Below are positions 10,561 through 20,574 of a DNA stretch of 64,000 nt, one piece after another (position 1 is the stretch's first letter; the number at the start of each line of letters is the position of its first letter). The position numbers and the translations under genes were made by a program. Under the pieces are notes generated by a model. It was given only the letters and a program-made list of their open reading frames with translations, did not search any database and had not been told where the DNA came from. Source of the stretch: Typha latifolia (lineage: Eukaryota; Streptophyta; Magnoliopsida; Poales; Typhaceae). The stretch is taken from NCBI GenBank assembly GCA_019914945.1, contig CM034106.1, positions 1,364,001 through 1,428,000 on the forward strand. Reading direction: 5' to 3'.

Positions 10561-11599
10561 GTCCACTGTTATGCATGATATAACTCCTCTAACAAAATTG
10601 ACATTGGGGCCGCAAACTATCTTCTCCCATAATAAATGACCAATTTGTGATAGGCAAAAGACATCTATTTTGAGGTGAAATTAATTAGTATAAATATTAC
10701 ATGCAAAATATTTTGCTGCTAATCTAGGGGACAAAACTATTACAAAAGTGAAATCCAGATATCAGGTCAAACAAAACAAAGACCACAGATATAATTTTTT
10801 TACAAACAGTACCAGAAGAAAAAATATTTTTTTGGCTCACAGTCACACTAAAAATCTAACTTTTTAACTTAGATCCAGATATCAGGGACCACAAAGAGAA
10901 AAGCAATTATGTTTTTACAAGAAAAAAAATCAAACAATTCCCCAAGATAGAGACAAAAATCATATATTCCTACTAAAAATCAAATTTTTTAACTTAATCC
11001 AATAGACATTACACTACCTCCAAGATATTTGTACTTAAAAAAAATATCAAATATTAGGGTTGTTAAAGTACACCTTCAGTGTACAAGAATATACTCGTCT
11101 TCAAAGTATGACCAGTAGTTCTTCAAGTAATATAGGCGACAACAGGAGATTAGGGCACAGAGTGAGGCAGCATGCTTAGATGAGAATGAAAAGAGAAATT
11201 AAATTTCGAAATGGAGAAGAGAAAGGTAAAATTATTCTTATCTCTTCCCCAATCAAATCACATCCCATCAAAAGGTAAAGCGGGCGATCTGTATTTCTTC
11301 TAATAACAACCAACAGAAATAGAAATTAATATCACGTGGACGTGGACGTGGACATATTTTTAAAGACCTTCTTAGGCTAAGGGATACAAAGTATTATCTA
11401 AAACATCTTAATAAAAACACTAATAATTAAAATTAGCATTTTACTTAAGAAACACCGATAAGATGAGCAATTTTTTAAGTAAAATACTTAATAGTTAAGC
11501 ATTTTACTAGGATAATAGTAAAATAGACTCATTTTAATATTTAAATTTATGTGTTATCTAACTTGATAAATAAATTAAAAAGTATATCTATTTCGGTAG
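10561..11599. other. AT-rich spacer, probable flank of the MULE remnant
   Basis: No gene. About 10750-11000 holds a degenerate tandem repeat with a period near 120 bp, in which ATCCAGATATCAGG and CACTAAAAATC.AA.TTTTTAACTTA recur. A short CGTGGACGTGGACGTGGAC run lies at about 11335-11353. This may be the 5' flank of the minus-strand transposase (inference). Confidence 0.5.
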
Positions 11600-11765
11600 A
11601 CAACTCTGCCAAAAGGGACGTCAGAATTGGCCCATTATCCAACAGTTCTCCAAGATACATGCTCACACAAATCAACTAGAGTACGCCAAACAACCCAGCA
11701 ACTGCTACATCAACCTACCTGAGCGCTTATAGGCAGAGGTTTGTCACTTGTGCAGCTACTTCATC
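11600..11765 (+). pseudogene. CC-NB-ARC-LRR gene, 3' tail remnant
   Basis: TTGGCCCATTATCCAACAGTTCTCCAA at about 11627 closely matches TTGGCCCATCATCCAACAATTCTCCAA at 17297 near the end of the intact CNL gene. The similarity continues through GAGTACACCAAA/GAGTACGCCAAA to CTACCGGAGCTCAGAGGCAAAGGT/CTACCTGAGCGCTTATAGGCAGAGGT. The remnant thus represents the last 50 or so codons, with small indels that break the frame. With the N-terminal piece at 3917-4520 it marks the two ends of one former gene whose middle was lost and replaced by transposons. Confidence 0.8.
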
Positions 11766-12153
11766 TGTAGTTCAGTGGTGATGATTAAATAATGACCAAA
11801 ATGTTCCCCTTATTTCTCCCATCATCTAAGGCTTTACGTAATTTGATTGCAAAAGGTTTTGCGGCTTTTATTTATCCTGCATTGTGCTTTCTGTTCTAGA
11901 AGTGCTTTTACCATTAAGCATAGCTACAGCAATACTAGGATTTGACGAGACTTTCTGGGCCTTGACCAACTGAGAGATCGGAGATTAAGAGAGAGTGAAA
12001 AGAAAAGAGAGGCAACAACTCATCTCCTTCTCGTTAGTTTCTTGCCATCTGCTGGTTTAGCCTCTTAATTTTTGTTTTTATTGCTGAAGGTCATCTTTCT
12101 TTGTTCCTTTTGTTCTTGGAAATTAATCTTGATATTAGTTCTGAAGGTTGCCG
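11766..12153. other. Spacer between CNL tail and MADS-box fragment
   Basis: No gene. The first part (to about 11880) is weakly similar to the region after the intact CNL stop codon (AAGGCTT..C.T..TTT). The second part has GAGAGAGTGAAAAGAAAAGAGAGG and a T-rich stretch that could be a former 5' leader of the MADS-box fragment. Confidence 0.4.
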
Positions 12154-12332
12154 GACCGGAAAAAGATTGCGATCGGGAGGATCGGCAAAACGACAAGCAG
12201 GTAGGCGACGTTCTCGAAGCGGCGCAGCTGTCCATTGAAGAAGGCCCAGGACCTCGCAATCCTCTGCGATCCCGAGGTCAGCGCACTCATCTTCTCCAGC
12301 ACCGGCCGCCACTATGATCTCGCCAGATCTAG
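12154..12332 (+). pseudogene. MADS-box first exon, decayed (MIKC-type)
   Basis: In one frame from about 12157 the DNA encodes KKIAIGRIGKTTSR, a stop, [17 protein letters not shown], then [26 protein letters not shown]. This is the MADS DNA-binding domain in its usual order (K-I-A-I-R-I, F-S-K-R-R, L-K-K-A, L-C-D-x-E-V, F-S-S-T-G). The stop is TAG at 12202-12204 where the family has a CAG glutamine. The usual start ATG just before RGKIAI is gone; the DNA reads GCCGGACCGG there. The exon ends at AG before GTCAGC (12333), the normal place for MIKC intron 1. No K-box exons could be found downstream. The long frame that begins only at the KKAQ segment is the back half of this exon. The subfamily cannot be set. 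Confidence 0.78.
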
Positions 12333-14225
12333 GTCAGCGTCATCTCCTTTCGATTTCTTCTGTATGTTTCAACGAATTAGTTTGATTCATTGGGTTCCTC
12401 ATAACTCCTGTGCAGTTTCTTACGAATTCTGCATTGAGCGATTTGTTTTGGATCTCGTGGGGGACTTGTAATTAATTAGCATTAACGAAAAGAATAGATA
12501 TGGATGAATGGAATTGTTAATCCATCATTGCATTAGTTTAATTCTTTTGCTCACTGTTTCAGAGCAATTGAGTCGATACACTGTCAGGTCTTTTAGCATC
12601 AGGAGTAACGAGGCGAGTAGATTAAGAAAATTTTTTATTACGAGTTTTTATTCAAGAACGAAAGATAGTCGAGACTTCATGCATACTATATATATATATA
12701 TATATATATATTGCATATAACACCCTGTATTTTAATAAAATTATAGTTTATACTCTATATTTTATTATTTATAAATTAAGTCCTATAATTTAGCGAATAC
12801 ATATAGAAAACACTTTGGATTAGATTTAAACTAACACTATTTTGGGCAACTGACAGTATTCCACCAAATTAAATTATTTTTGTAAAAGACCAAAATACCT
12901 TTGGGTTGGATTAGGTTATATTAGGTTGGGTTGGATTAAATTATGTTAGATTTAATTGCACCGACAGTATAGGTTGAGTAAGTATAACTTAACTGAAAAT
13001 ATATTTATAATCTTTTTTGTATAGTTAACTTAAGCAAGGATTTAGTTAAATTTAGCTAACAAATTCAACAACAAGATATTTTATGAACATATTTGTTAAA
13101 TTATAGAGCTCAAATTATAAATATTTAAATTTACTATGTTTTTAGAACAAAAAGAGATTATAACATCTTTATATTTCTCCTAGACATAATTCTAAACCTT
13201 CGAATCCTCATCCCTCAGTTTAAAAGCAATTTTTGGATTTCCATAAATATTTAATATTATATTTTATTTCTAGAAAATAAGATGTAATATGAAATCTTTA
13301 TTCTTATATATTTTATTTATAGAAAGTAGAATCTAAGAGATCTTTATAATAAAATTATTTATGATATGAGAATTTGTATGAGATCAAATATTTGATTATT
13401 TATTTATATTTTCTATACATGATTTATAATGAAGAATTGAGATATAGGATAGAGAAAATATTGATAGTGGATACTTCACGGATAAATTATATTGGGAAGC
13501 ATTGGGAATAGACGAATTATAATATTTGAAATTCGAATTGATTCAGATAAATGTATATTAGTAAAAATTAGATTAATAACTCAAATTTTTTAGAGAATAA
13601 TTTCCAGGAATTTTTTTTTTTTTTTTGAAATGTAATGTGACTGCATGCTGCTAAGTGACTTTGGTAGAATTAGGAAAAAAAAATTTTAATTTTTGTCGGT
13701 GTTGACTGGTAATCTATTGTGACCCTAGCATGGTCGACTATTCAGAAAATGTTTGGATGCCAATCTAATGACAATTAATATTGCGATATAGCTACGGATC
13801 AAAATACATAAAAATAGATAATAGGACATATTTATCAGTTTTTGATAGGCTTTCATAGTAAGAAATATTATCTTTTGTTATGTTGATTTATTCAATATAA
13901 AATATGAATGATTAAGAATGTAATTGTAGCATGTATTAAATTTTAAAATAAAGTAAGAGATAAGAAAATTATTTATTTTCTAAAAAATTTGCTATTTTAC
14001 AGGAAATGGAGAAAGTGATTAGAGAATGACTCAAAAAAATTGGATGCACTTTTCACTTGGGCTTTAATGGTTCTCTGAGTTTTATCCTCGAGATTCAAAT
14101 CATGTTCTCAAATCAGGGGTGACAAGCATCGTAGACAGCATTTCTTTTACTTGTTCCATTATCATCATTGTTTCCAGGAGAAACTGGAGAAAGGAAGTCT
14201 TTGAGCTCTTTGGAGAAAAGAAATA
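12333..14225. other. AT-rich spacer before the intact CNL gene
   Basis: No gene. It holds an (AT)n run at about 12684-12712. The last 180 bases before 14226 resemble the leader of the sister gene at 3917 and include a possible 3' splice site (TTGTTTCCAG at about 14168-14178). Confidence 0.5.
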
Positions 14226-17200
14226 ATGGGTACTATCCTCTTTCCTTTTGTTTCGACTTGTGTCAATATGGTTGCTACTTTGGTTGAGGAGCGAGTAGTC
14301 CTTGTACTCGGGGTGAAAGATGAGCTTAAGAGGCTGCAGAGAAGGATGGAGATGATCAAAGGTGTCCTCGAGGATGCGGAGAGGCGAATTATCCAAGACT
14401 CGGCCATTGTCACTTGGCTGAAAGAGCTAAAGGATGTCATGTATGATGCTGATGACATCATCGACCTCTGCAGATATGAGGCTGCCAACATATTGGAGGA
14501 TCAACCATCCTCTTCATCAAACCCACCAGTACGCTGCCTATTCCCTTTGCTCTCTTGCTTGACCACTATTCAAATGCGTCATGAGATTGGAGGCAGAATT
14601 CGCAGCCTCAATAATAGACTGGAGGAGATCCACAAGGACAAAGTAATGTTTACTCTCGAGCATGCTCGACCCGACGAGCAATGTGTGGCAAGGGCTAGTG
14701 CTCGTATGACATCTCCACTTCTTGATGCTGATGTTGTGGGAGCGGAGATCAAAGCTGCTGCTGAGGAGCTGGTGAAGCGGATAGTTAGCAAGGAAGGAAA
14801 ACAACATCAAATTCTTGCTATTGTCGGTATGGGGGGCATAGGCAAGACCACACTTGCTCAGAAAGTATACAATGACCCTGCAATAAAAAGTTATTTCTCT
14901 ATCATGGTATGGACATGTGTCTCTAAAAGCTACTCAGAGATCGAATTGCTAAAGAAGATCATTAGAAGCAGTGGGGGTGACTGTGGACGAGCTGAAAGCA
15001 TGGAAGAACTCCAGCAAGTTCTAAGAATTGTTGTCACTGGGAAGCGACTCTTTCTTGTGTTGGATGATGTTTGGCAAACAGATGTATGGACAAATTTCCT
15101 TAAGGTTCCCCTTCAAAGTGAACAAGGCAGTGGAAAGATCTTGATAACAACTAGAGACCAAAATGTTGCAAAGGGAATGGGGGCAGTATACATCTATCAG
15201 GTGGCGCAACTGTCTATTAATTCTGGTTGGGAACTACTACGCAAGAGAGCTTATCTAGATAGGGAAGAAGATGTGCTAAGCTTGAGAGATGTAGGAATTC
15301 AGATTGTGAGGAAATGTGGGGGCCTTCCTCTAGCAATCAAGACTGTTGCTGGCTTCTTAGCTACAAAGGAACCAGACAAAAGAGAATGGGAAAAACTAGT
15401 TGGAAATAATGCTTGGTCCATGAATGAGCTCCCTGAGGAACTCAGGGGAGCTTTGTATTTAAGTTACGAGGACTTATCCCCTGAGCTTAAACAATGCTTC
15501 CTCTATTGCTCTCTCTTTCCGGAGGATGCGATAATAGGGCGTGAAGCTCTGATTAGCTTTTGGGTGGCTGAAGGATTTATTAAAGTAAGAGGAGGTAACC
15601 AAATTATGGAAGATACAGCAGAAGAATATTATAATGAGTTAGTTAGAAGAAATCTTTTACAACTAGATCTTGTTTACAGTGTCGCTGGGGGAGGATGCAG
15701 AATGCATGATCTTTTACGGTCCCTTGCTCAGTATTTGTCACGAAGCGAAAGTTTTTATGGAGACCCACAATTATTAGATCCTACTGTTATGTCTAAGATT
15801 CGTCGCTTATCAATTGCAACAGAAGGAGAGACTATTGTCATCCTTCCTGAGAAAAAGACAAAGCATCTATGCTTGAGGACTTTGCTGCATTTTAGGAGTC
15901 CTCCAAGAGTTGAGAATGATTTCTTTACAAGTATTGCATATATTCGAGTCTTAGTTCTAAATAGAAAAGGGATTGAGAGCATTCCAGATTCCTTGGGATA
16001 TCTAATACATTTGAGGATGTTAGATCTTACTGCTACTAGAATATCCAAGCTACCAAATTCACTTGGTCTCCTGACAAATCTTCAAACTTTGAACCTATTA
16101 GGTTGTAAGCATCTCTGTGCCCTTCCAAGGGGTCTCACTCAATTATGTAATCTAAGGCATCTTCGTGTCGCTGGTACGCCTTTAAATGATGTGCCGAAAG
16201 GGATAAGGAGATTGCAATTACTTAATGACTTGAGAGGATTTGTAGTGGCCAGTGAAACTGTTACCGGTGAAATGCAAAATGGTTGGGAAATGAATGAGAT
16301 AGAGTCTCTTGACCAGCTACGGTGGTTGCTTATAGTAAAGTTGGAGAGGGCAACAGAGGGGGTCGTGCTTGAAAAGAAATATCACCTTAGAGCGTTAGAA
16401 CTACGTTGCACATTACAAGAAGAGCGGGCTCATCAACAGCCATACTCTGAGGAGGAGACTAATAAGATTGAGAAAATCTTTGAGAAATTATCTCCTCCCT
16501 CGTGCTTAGAACATCTCTACATTGATGGTTTCTTTGGTCGCCGATATCCTACCTACATGGCATCTCCTCATTCTAGTCTAGCACAGTTGAGTCTTTCCAA
16601 TTGCATATCTTGTCCGGACCTTCCGCCACTAGGCCAGTTGCCACATTTAAGATATCTTCGAATTGAAGGAGCAATAGCAGTGATAACAATCGGCCTAGAA
16701 TTTCTAGGTAATGGGGTAAAGGCAAGTTTACCTATAGCAACAGCATTTCCCAAGCTTGAGTTCTTATTTTTAGAGAAAATGCCTAATTGGGAAGAGTGGT
16801 CCTTAGGTGAAGAAATTGAGGAGAGAACTTCTTCTGTCGGAAGAAAGATTGCACCGACTTTTCCTCTATCATTGCTGCCTCGTCTGAAGCAGTTGACTCT
16901 TATAGGTTGTCCAAAGTTGAGAGCTCTTCCAGACCGGTTGAGGCACGCGACTATGTTGCAAACCTTCCACATAGAAGGAGCTCACAGCTTGAGTGCAGTG
17001 GAGAACCTCCCTTTCCTTACTCAATGGCTTCAGATCATTGAAAGCAACAGTATAGAGCGGGTCTCAAATTTTCCCAAGCTAAGAGAGCTCATTGTGATTC
17101 AATCACTTGCTCTAAGTTGCATACAGAATGTGAATGCACTACAATCCTTGTATCTAGTAGATGAATCCATGGAGTGCCTTCCCGACTGGTTGCCGGGTCT

Positions 17201-17441
17201 GCTACAGCAGCGACAACACCTTGACAACGATGATCTTAAATTTATACTGGACTGCAATATCCGTGTTCTCCATAGATGTCAAATGGGATGCGAAGATTGG
17301 CCCATCATCCAACAATTCTCCAATGTCCGTGCCTACACAATCGATAGAATTGCTTATCTGGAGTACACCAAATTACCCTTCACTTACGATACCAATCTAC
17401 CGGAGCTCAGAGGCAAAGGTCTGTTTACTCCACTGTGTTAA
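14226..17441 (+). CDS. CC-NB-ARC-LRR (CNL) disease resistance protein, RGA type
   Basis: An intact single-exon gene of 1071 residues. It encodes an intracellular immune receptor that senses pathogen effectors and triggers defence; the NB-ARC module switches between ADP- and ATP-bound states. Seen in order: Rx-type coiled coil (1 to about 150; DADDIID at 74-80), P-loop GMGGIGKTT at 201-209, kinase-2 LVLDDVW ending at 283, RNBS-B GSGKILITTRDQ, GLPL at 366-369, RNBS-D CFLYCSLFPED from 424, MHD at 493-495, then irregular leucine-rich repeats from about 530 to near the end. All ATP-binding motifs are present, so it looks functional. The start is the first ATG in frame and matches that of the broken sister at 3917. 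The ligand is unknown. Orphan pieces at 3917 and 11600 show a former tandem pair in the same orientation. Confidence 0.95.
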   Translation: MGTILFPFVSTCVNMVATLVEERVVLVLGVKDELKRLQRRMEMIKGVLEDAERRIIQDSAIVTWLKELKDVMYDADDIIDLCRYEAANILEDQPSSSSNPPVRCLFPLLSCLTTIQMRHEIGGRIRSLNNRLEEIHKDKVMFTLEHARPDEQCVARASARMTSPLLDADVVGAEIKAAAEELVKRIVSKEGKQHQILAIVGMGGIGKTTLAQKVYNDPAIKSYFSIMVWTCVSKSYSEIELLKKIIRSSGGDCGRAESMEELQQVLRIVVTGKRLFLVLDDVWQTDVWTNFLKVPLQSEQGSGKILITTRDQNVAKGMGAVYIYQVAQLSINSGWELLRKRAYLDREEDVLSLRDVGIQIVRKCGGLPLAIKTVAGFLATKEPDKREWEKLVGNNAWSMNELPEELRGALYLSYEDLSPELKQCFLYCSLFPEDAIIGREALISFWVAEGFIKVRGGNQIMEDTAEEYYNELVRRNLLQLDLVYSVAGGGCRMHDLLRSLAQYLSRSESFYGDPQLLDPTVMSKIRRLSIATEGETIVILPEKKTKHLCLRTLLHFRSPPRVENDFFTSIAYIRVLVLNRKGIESIPDSLGYLIHLRMLDLTATRISKLPNSLGLLTNLQTLNLLGCKHLCALPRGLTQLCNLRHLRVAGTPLNDVPKGIRRLQLLNDLRGFVVASETVTGEMQNGWEMNEIESLDQLRWLLIVKLERATEGVVLEKKYHLRALELRCTLQEERAHQQPYSEEETNKIEKIFEKLSPPSCLEHLYIDGFFGRRYPTYMASPHSSLAQLSLSNCISCPDLPPLGQLPHLRYLRIEGAIAVITIGLEFLGNGVKASLPIATAFPKLEFLFLEKMPNWEEWSLGEEIEERTSSVGRKIAPTFPLSLLPRLKQLTLIGCPKLRALPDRLRHATMLQTFHIEGAHSLSAVENLPFLTQWLQIIESNSIERVSNFPKLRELIVIQSLALSCIQNVNALQSLYLVDESMECLPDWLPGLLQQRQHLDNDDLKFILDCNIRVLHRCQMGCEDWPIIQQFSNVRAYTIDRIAYLEYTKLPFTYDTNLPELRGKGLFTPLC

Positions 17442-19741
17442 GTCCAAATTTTAAGGCTTACCTGGATTTATCTCAGGATTGTTTTACCAAGCACTCATGA
17501 AATAGCTTTGAGGTTACCATTTTTATTACCTAATACTTACGATTGCGGTAAATTGGATTTCCTGATTTCCTGTTGTCATTTGGATTAACAAAAATAAACA
17601 GACATATGCCATTTTAAGTTCAAGGAGCTCCTACAGTTGTTTGCTCCTCATTTCGTCTTTTGCTCGTTAATTCTCTCTTTTTATTAATGTTTTTGATCAT
17701 TGAAGAGTCCGTATTGTAGAAAGCTACTACTCTCTGACTATGTTGTAATTTTTAATTTTTAATTTATTTTCCTTCTTTTATAATTATTTTTGAGATACGT
17801 GCTAGGTCAAAGGCTAATCTTTTCTACTTATGTTGATACCTTCTATGCCAATATTTCATAGATCACAGATAGCTGTTGATCTTCCTTGTTATTGATTTCC
17901 ACGCACTTAATCAACAAAGTAAGTTCTGAAAATGAACTACAGAGTCTGCCATGATATGTTCAAGACTTGAATCCAGAGTCCTAGATTCTTTGCTTAGTTT
18001 CAGATTGTATACTTCTTATCAAATAGTAGACCTTGGGGTGATAAGATATTAAGTACAAGTGATGTAAATTTGGATGACAACTAATCTTTTGGATTAACCT
18101 GCAGATAGGGCATGAGTATGCATGTCTGAGCAAAAATATAGCTCCCCCAATAGTCAGATTTCTTTTGATTTCACTTGACCAACACATATAGTTGTTTTGG
18201 TTCTTAATATGATCCGTAACTTATTTTCCCATTGGTCAGAAGCTGACGTAGAAACGGAAGAAGGAATGGAAGAAGAAGAAGAAGAAGAAGCAACTGGAGG
18301 AGGAATGGGAGAAGGAACTAAGGAGCAATGGAAGGAGGCTCGGAAGTGGAAGGAACTGAAGTAGGAACAAAAGAAGAAGGAACGTAAGGACTAAAGAAGA
18401 AGGCAGAGGAGTAGAAAAAGTGGAGAATAGTAAATGATTAATTGGAACAATTCATAGAGTAAAATTATTCCCTTGCTAAGAAGGATGCATGGCTCTATGA
18501 CAAGTGAACCTACATCTCATGTCTCAACAAGTCAATTATCATTGTCTTTACTATAATAATTGTTCTCCTTCCAGATCTGCTTTCCAGGTTGAACATAAAG
18601 GTTGAAGCATGGTGATCCTTTGACTACTTGTGGCTTGTAATGTAACATTGTCTATTATTTTTGTATTCCTTATTTATATTGCTACTATTGGAGTGGATAG
18701 CATTTGTTTGCAACTTCTTTAACCATTATACAATGCCTATGACTACTACCGCGGTTATCTGTCTAACTTAAAATATAAGGATAATTACACTTAGATCTCT
18801 TGAACTATTTTACTTTTTCACTATCTTCTTTCCTTTAAATCACAAGGTTATATAGACTTATGTGATAACTTATAAATGAAATAAAGTAATAAAAATCTAA
18901 TGGAAAGAGTGTTTAAGATATTTTCAATAATTAAGATTAGAAAAGGTAAAGAAAATAAAAATTTTAAAAATTAGGAAAGGTATATTAAAAACGGCAATAA
19001 ATCAGGAAGCTAAAGTATAATCAACCTAAAAATATTGATAATTATTTTATGATAAATGTTATCAGTGTTGCATAAGGAAGTGATTTCAAATCCAATAGAT
19101 AACCAAACAGAAAAAAAAAATGCACCAGGAATTCTATAATTTTCTCCATCTTGTTATAACACATTGTTACCGTAGATGTGTTAAATGTTATCTAACTTTG
19201 ATGAATCACTACTATTTTATAAAACTAAATTCATATGGATATGATATCATCATATATGTGAATATTGCTTAATTTTAGAAATGACATAAATTTGTGTGCT
19301 ACAAACAATGCTTTTCCAAAGACAGTTGAAATGTACGTTATATTGAGAGTCAACAACTTATAACTTGACATTTAAGGGTTCTAAGATAGTTTGAAAGTTT
19401 TAAAGTGGTAATTATGTGAAAGAAATACATCAAATTAACTCACGGTATTTTTGAGACATTAAAAGCAAAATGCAAGGGTAAAATATCCTTTGTAGAGTAT
19501 AAATAATAATGAAATCAAAACATATGATGTTTTTGGTAAATTTTTCTAAATCAATTTATTTTAATGTGCAGACGATTTCATGATGATTTGCATGAAAAGC
19601 TAAAATTATTTTTGGTATTGCGTTAAGTGACCAAAGTACCCCTCTGAAGACTTTTCATAATGACCGTTAGAACTTTAGTTTCTATGTAACAATCATTATT
19701 AAGAATATGGTTAGCTTAAAGAAGCTAACCATTCCATTACA
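17442..19741. other. 3' region of the CNL gene and spacer
   Basis: No certain gene. At about 18238-18362, after a TTGGTCAG possible splice acceptor, an open stretch encodes EADVETEEGMEEEEEEEATG and then a Glu/Lys-rich tail ending in a stop. It could be a downstream exon or a low-complexity GAA tract. From 18430 onward the DNA is AT-rich. Positions 18778-19027 form a MITE-like element. TTAAGAAGCTAACC near 19715 lies just beyond the stop of the minus-strand gene. Confidence 0.4.
18778..19027. mobile_element. MITE-like element, about 250 bp
   Basis: The left end AGGATAATTACACTTAGATC is roughly complemented by the right end CTAAAGTATAATCAACCT. The left end matches the element at 32332-32560 (TTAATTACACTTAGATCTTA). 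The internal sequence is AT-rich without a gene. Confidence 0.45.
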
Positions 19742-20497
19742 CTACTCTCCAACTAAGCTTGTTGCTTTTGATCCATGACCTCTCTTGCACTCATAGTAGA
19801 ACAAAGTGTAAGCATTGCAAGAAATATAGTGCACCAAAAGAAGAACTAAACCATGCCATCTCAAAGGTACTGCTTGCTCCACTAGTGTCATAGCAACCAC
19901 AAGAAAGAACCCTTGTGTCTTCCTCCCCTTAGTGATCTCCTCAGCCCTCTCGATCGCGCATAACCCTTTGTAACCGTCTTCCATGATTGAAACCACCATG
20001 CTGATCTTGCATGCGATGTCGGAGTACGCAAACAAGACTGACCACAAACGTGACACTAATGCCACTGAGCCTAAAACCACGAAAATTGCCATGACCACAC
20101 CATCGGTTAACCCTAGTAATCCTTTAAGCATCGACAAGAGGGAGGAGAATGCTACCGCATATATCTCCACATATATTAAAGTAGTAATTAGCCCTTTCCA
20201 TGTACGCCGAATCCTTGAGATCATCTCCTCGATCGAGAGGCAGTGGTCATAACTAATGGTTGCAGAATAGACCATGAGGATTGCAAAGAGCTTTGAGATG
20301 ATATATTTAACGGGTTCGAATCGCATTAGCTTCTTGGTGTTGGAAGGAGAGTGATCTAGCATGCAAAGAAGTGTAAGGACAAGATTGCTAAAGATGAGCA
20401 CAAGGATCGTGCTTGAAACCACGGGTTTCTTTTCTTTTGATCTACCGGAGTTGTCACCGATGAGATAAAGGATCCGGTGAATGCCGAGGGATTTCAT
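19742..20497 (-). CDS. Plant-specific multi-pass membrane protein (PTHR33133-like)
   Basis: A single-exon frame of 251 residues, rich in hydrophobic segments at about 28-47, 66-83, 102-122, 133-157, 196-212 and 214-235, so probably six membrane spans. The pattern RLWSVLFAYSDIACKISMVVSIMEDG, then KGRKTQGF, then a terminal FYYECK...HG fits the plant family annotated as polyadenylate-binding protein 1-B-binding protein or uncharacterised transmembrane protein (for example Arabidopsis At1g31130). That assignment is from memory of the family and is moderate. Members are usually somewhat longer (about 300 residues), so this is a short form. No biochemical function is known. A TATA box sits 70 bases upstream of the ATG. 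Confidence 0.75.
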   Translation of the reverse strand: MKSLGIHRILYLIGDNSGRSKEKKPVVSSTILVLIFSNLVLTLLCMLDHSPSNTKKLMRFEPVKYIISKLFAILMVYSATISYDHCLSIEEMISRIRRTWKGLITTLIYVEIYAVAFSSLLSMLKGLLGLTDGVVMAIFVVLGSVALVSRLWSVLFAYSDIACKISMVVSIMEDGYKGLCAIERAEEITKGRKTQGFFLVVAMTLVEQAVPLRWHGLVLLLVHYISCNAYTLFYYECKRGHGSKATSLVGE

Positions 20498-20566
20498 GGG
20501 TAAGGACTAGAGATGGTTGGATCTTCTTGGGTCTACCATACTTAAGAGAGAGAGAGAGGGGTAGGG

Positions 20567-20574
20567 TTTTATAG
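20567..20574 (-). promoter_or_regulatory. TATA box of the membrane-protein gene
   Basis: On the minus strand the sequence is GGCTATAAAACCCT. It lies about 70 bases before the ATG at 20497 and is followed by a CT-rich leader (CTCTCTCTCTCTTAAG). The distance allows a short 5' leader of about 40 bases. Confidence 0.6.

Noticed and set aside
12072..12317. Plus- and minus-strand frames over the MADS fragment
   Set aside because: Shadows of the GC-rich MADS exon; the MADS reading is in a different frame and explains the sequence.
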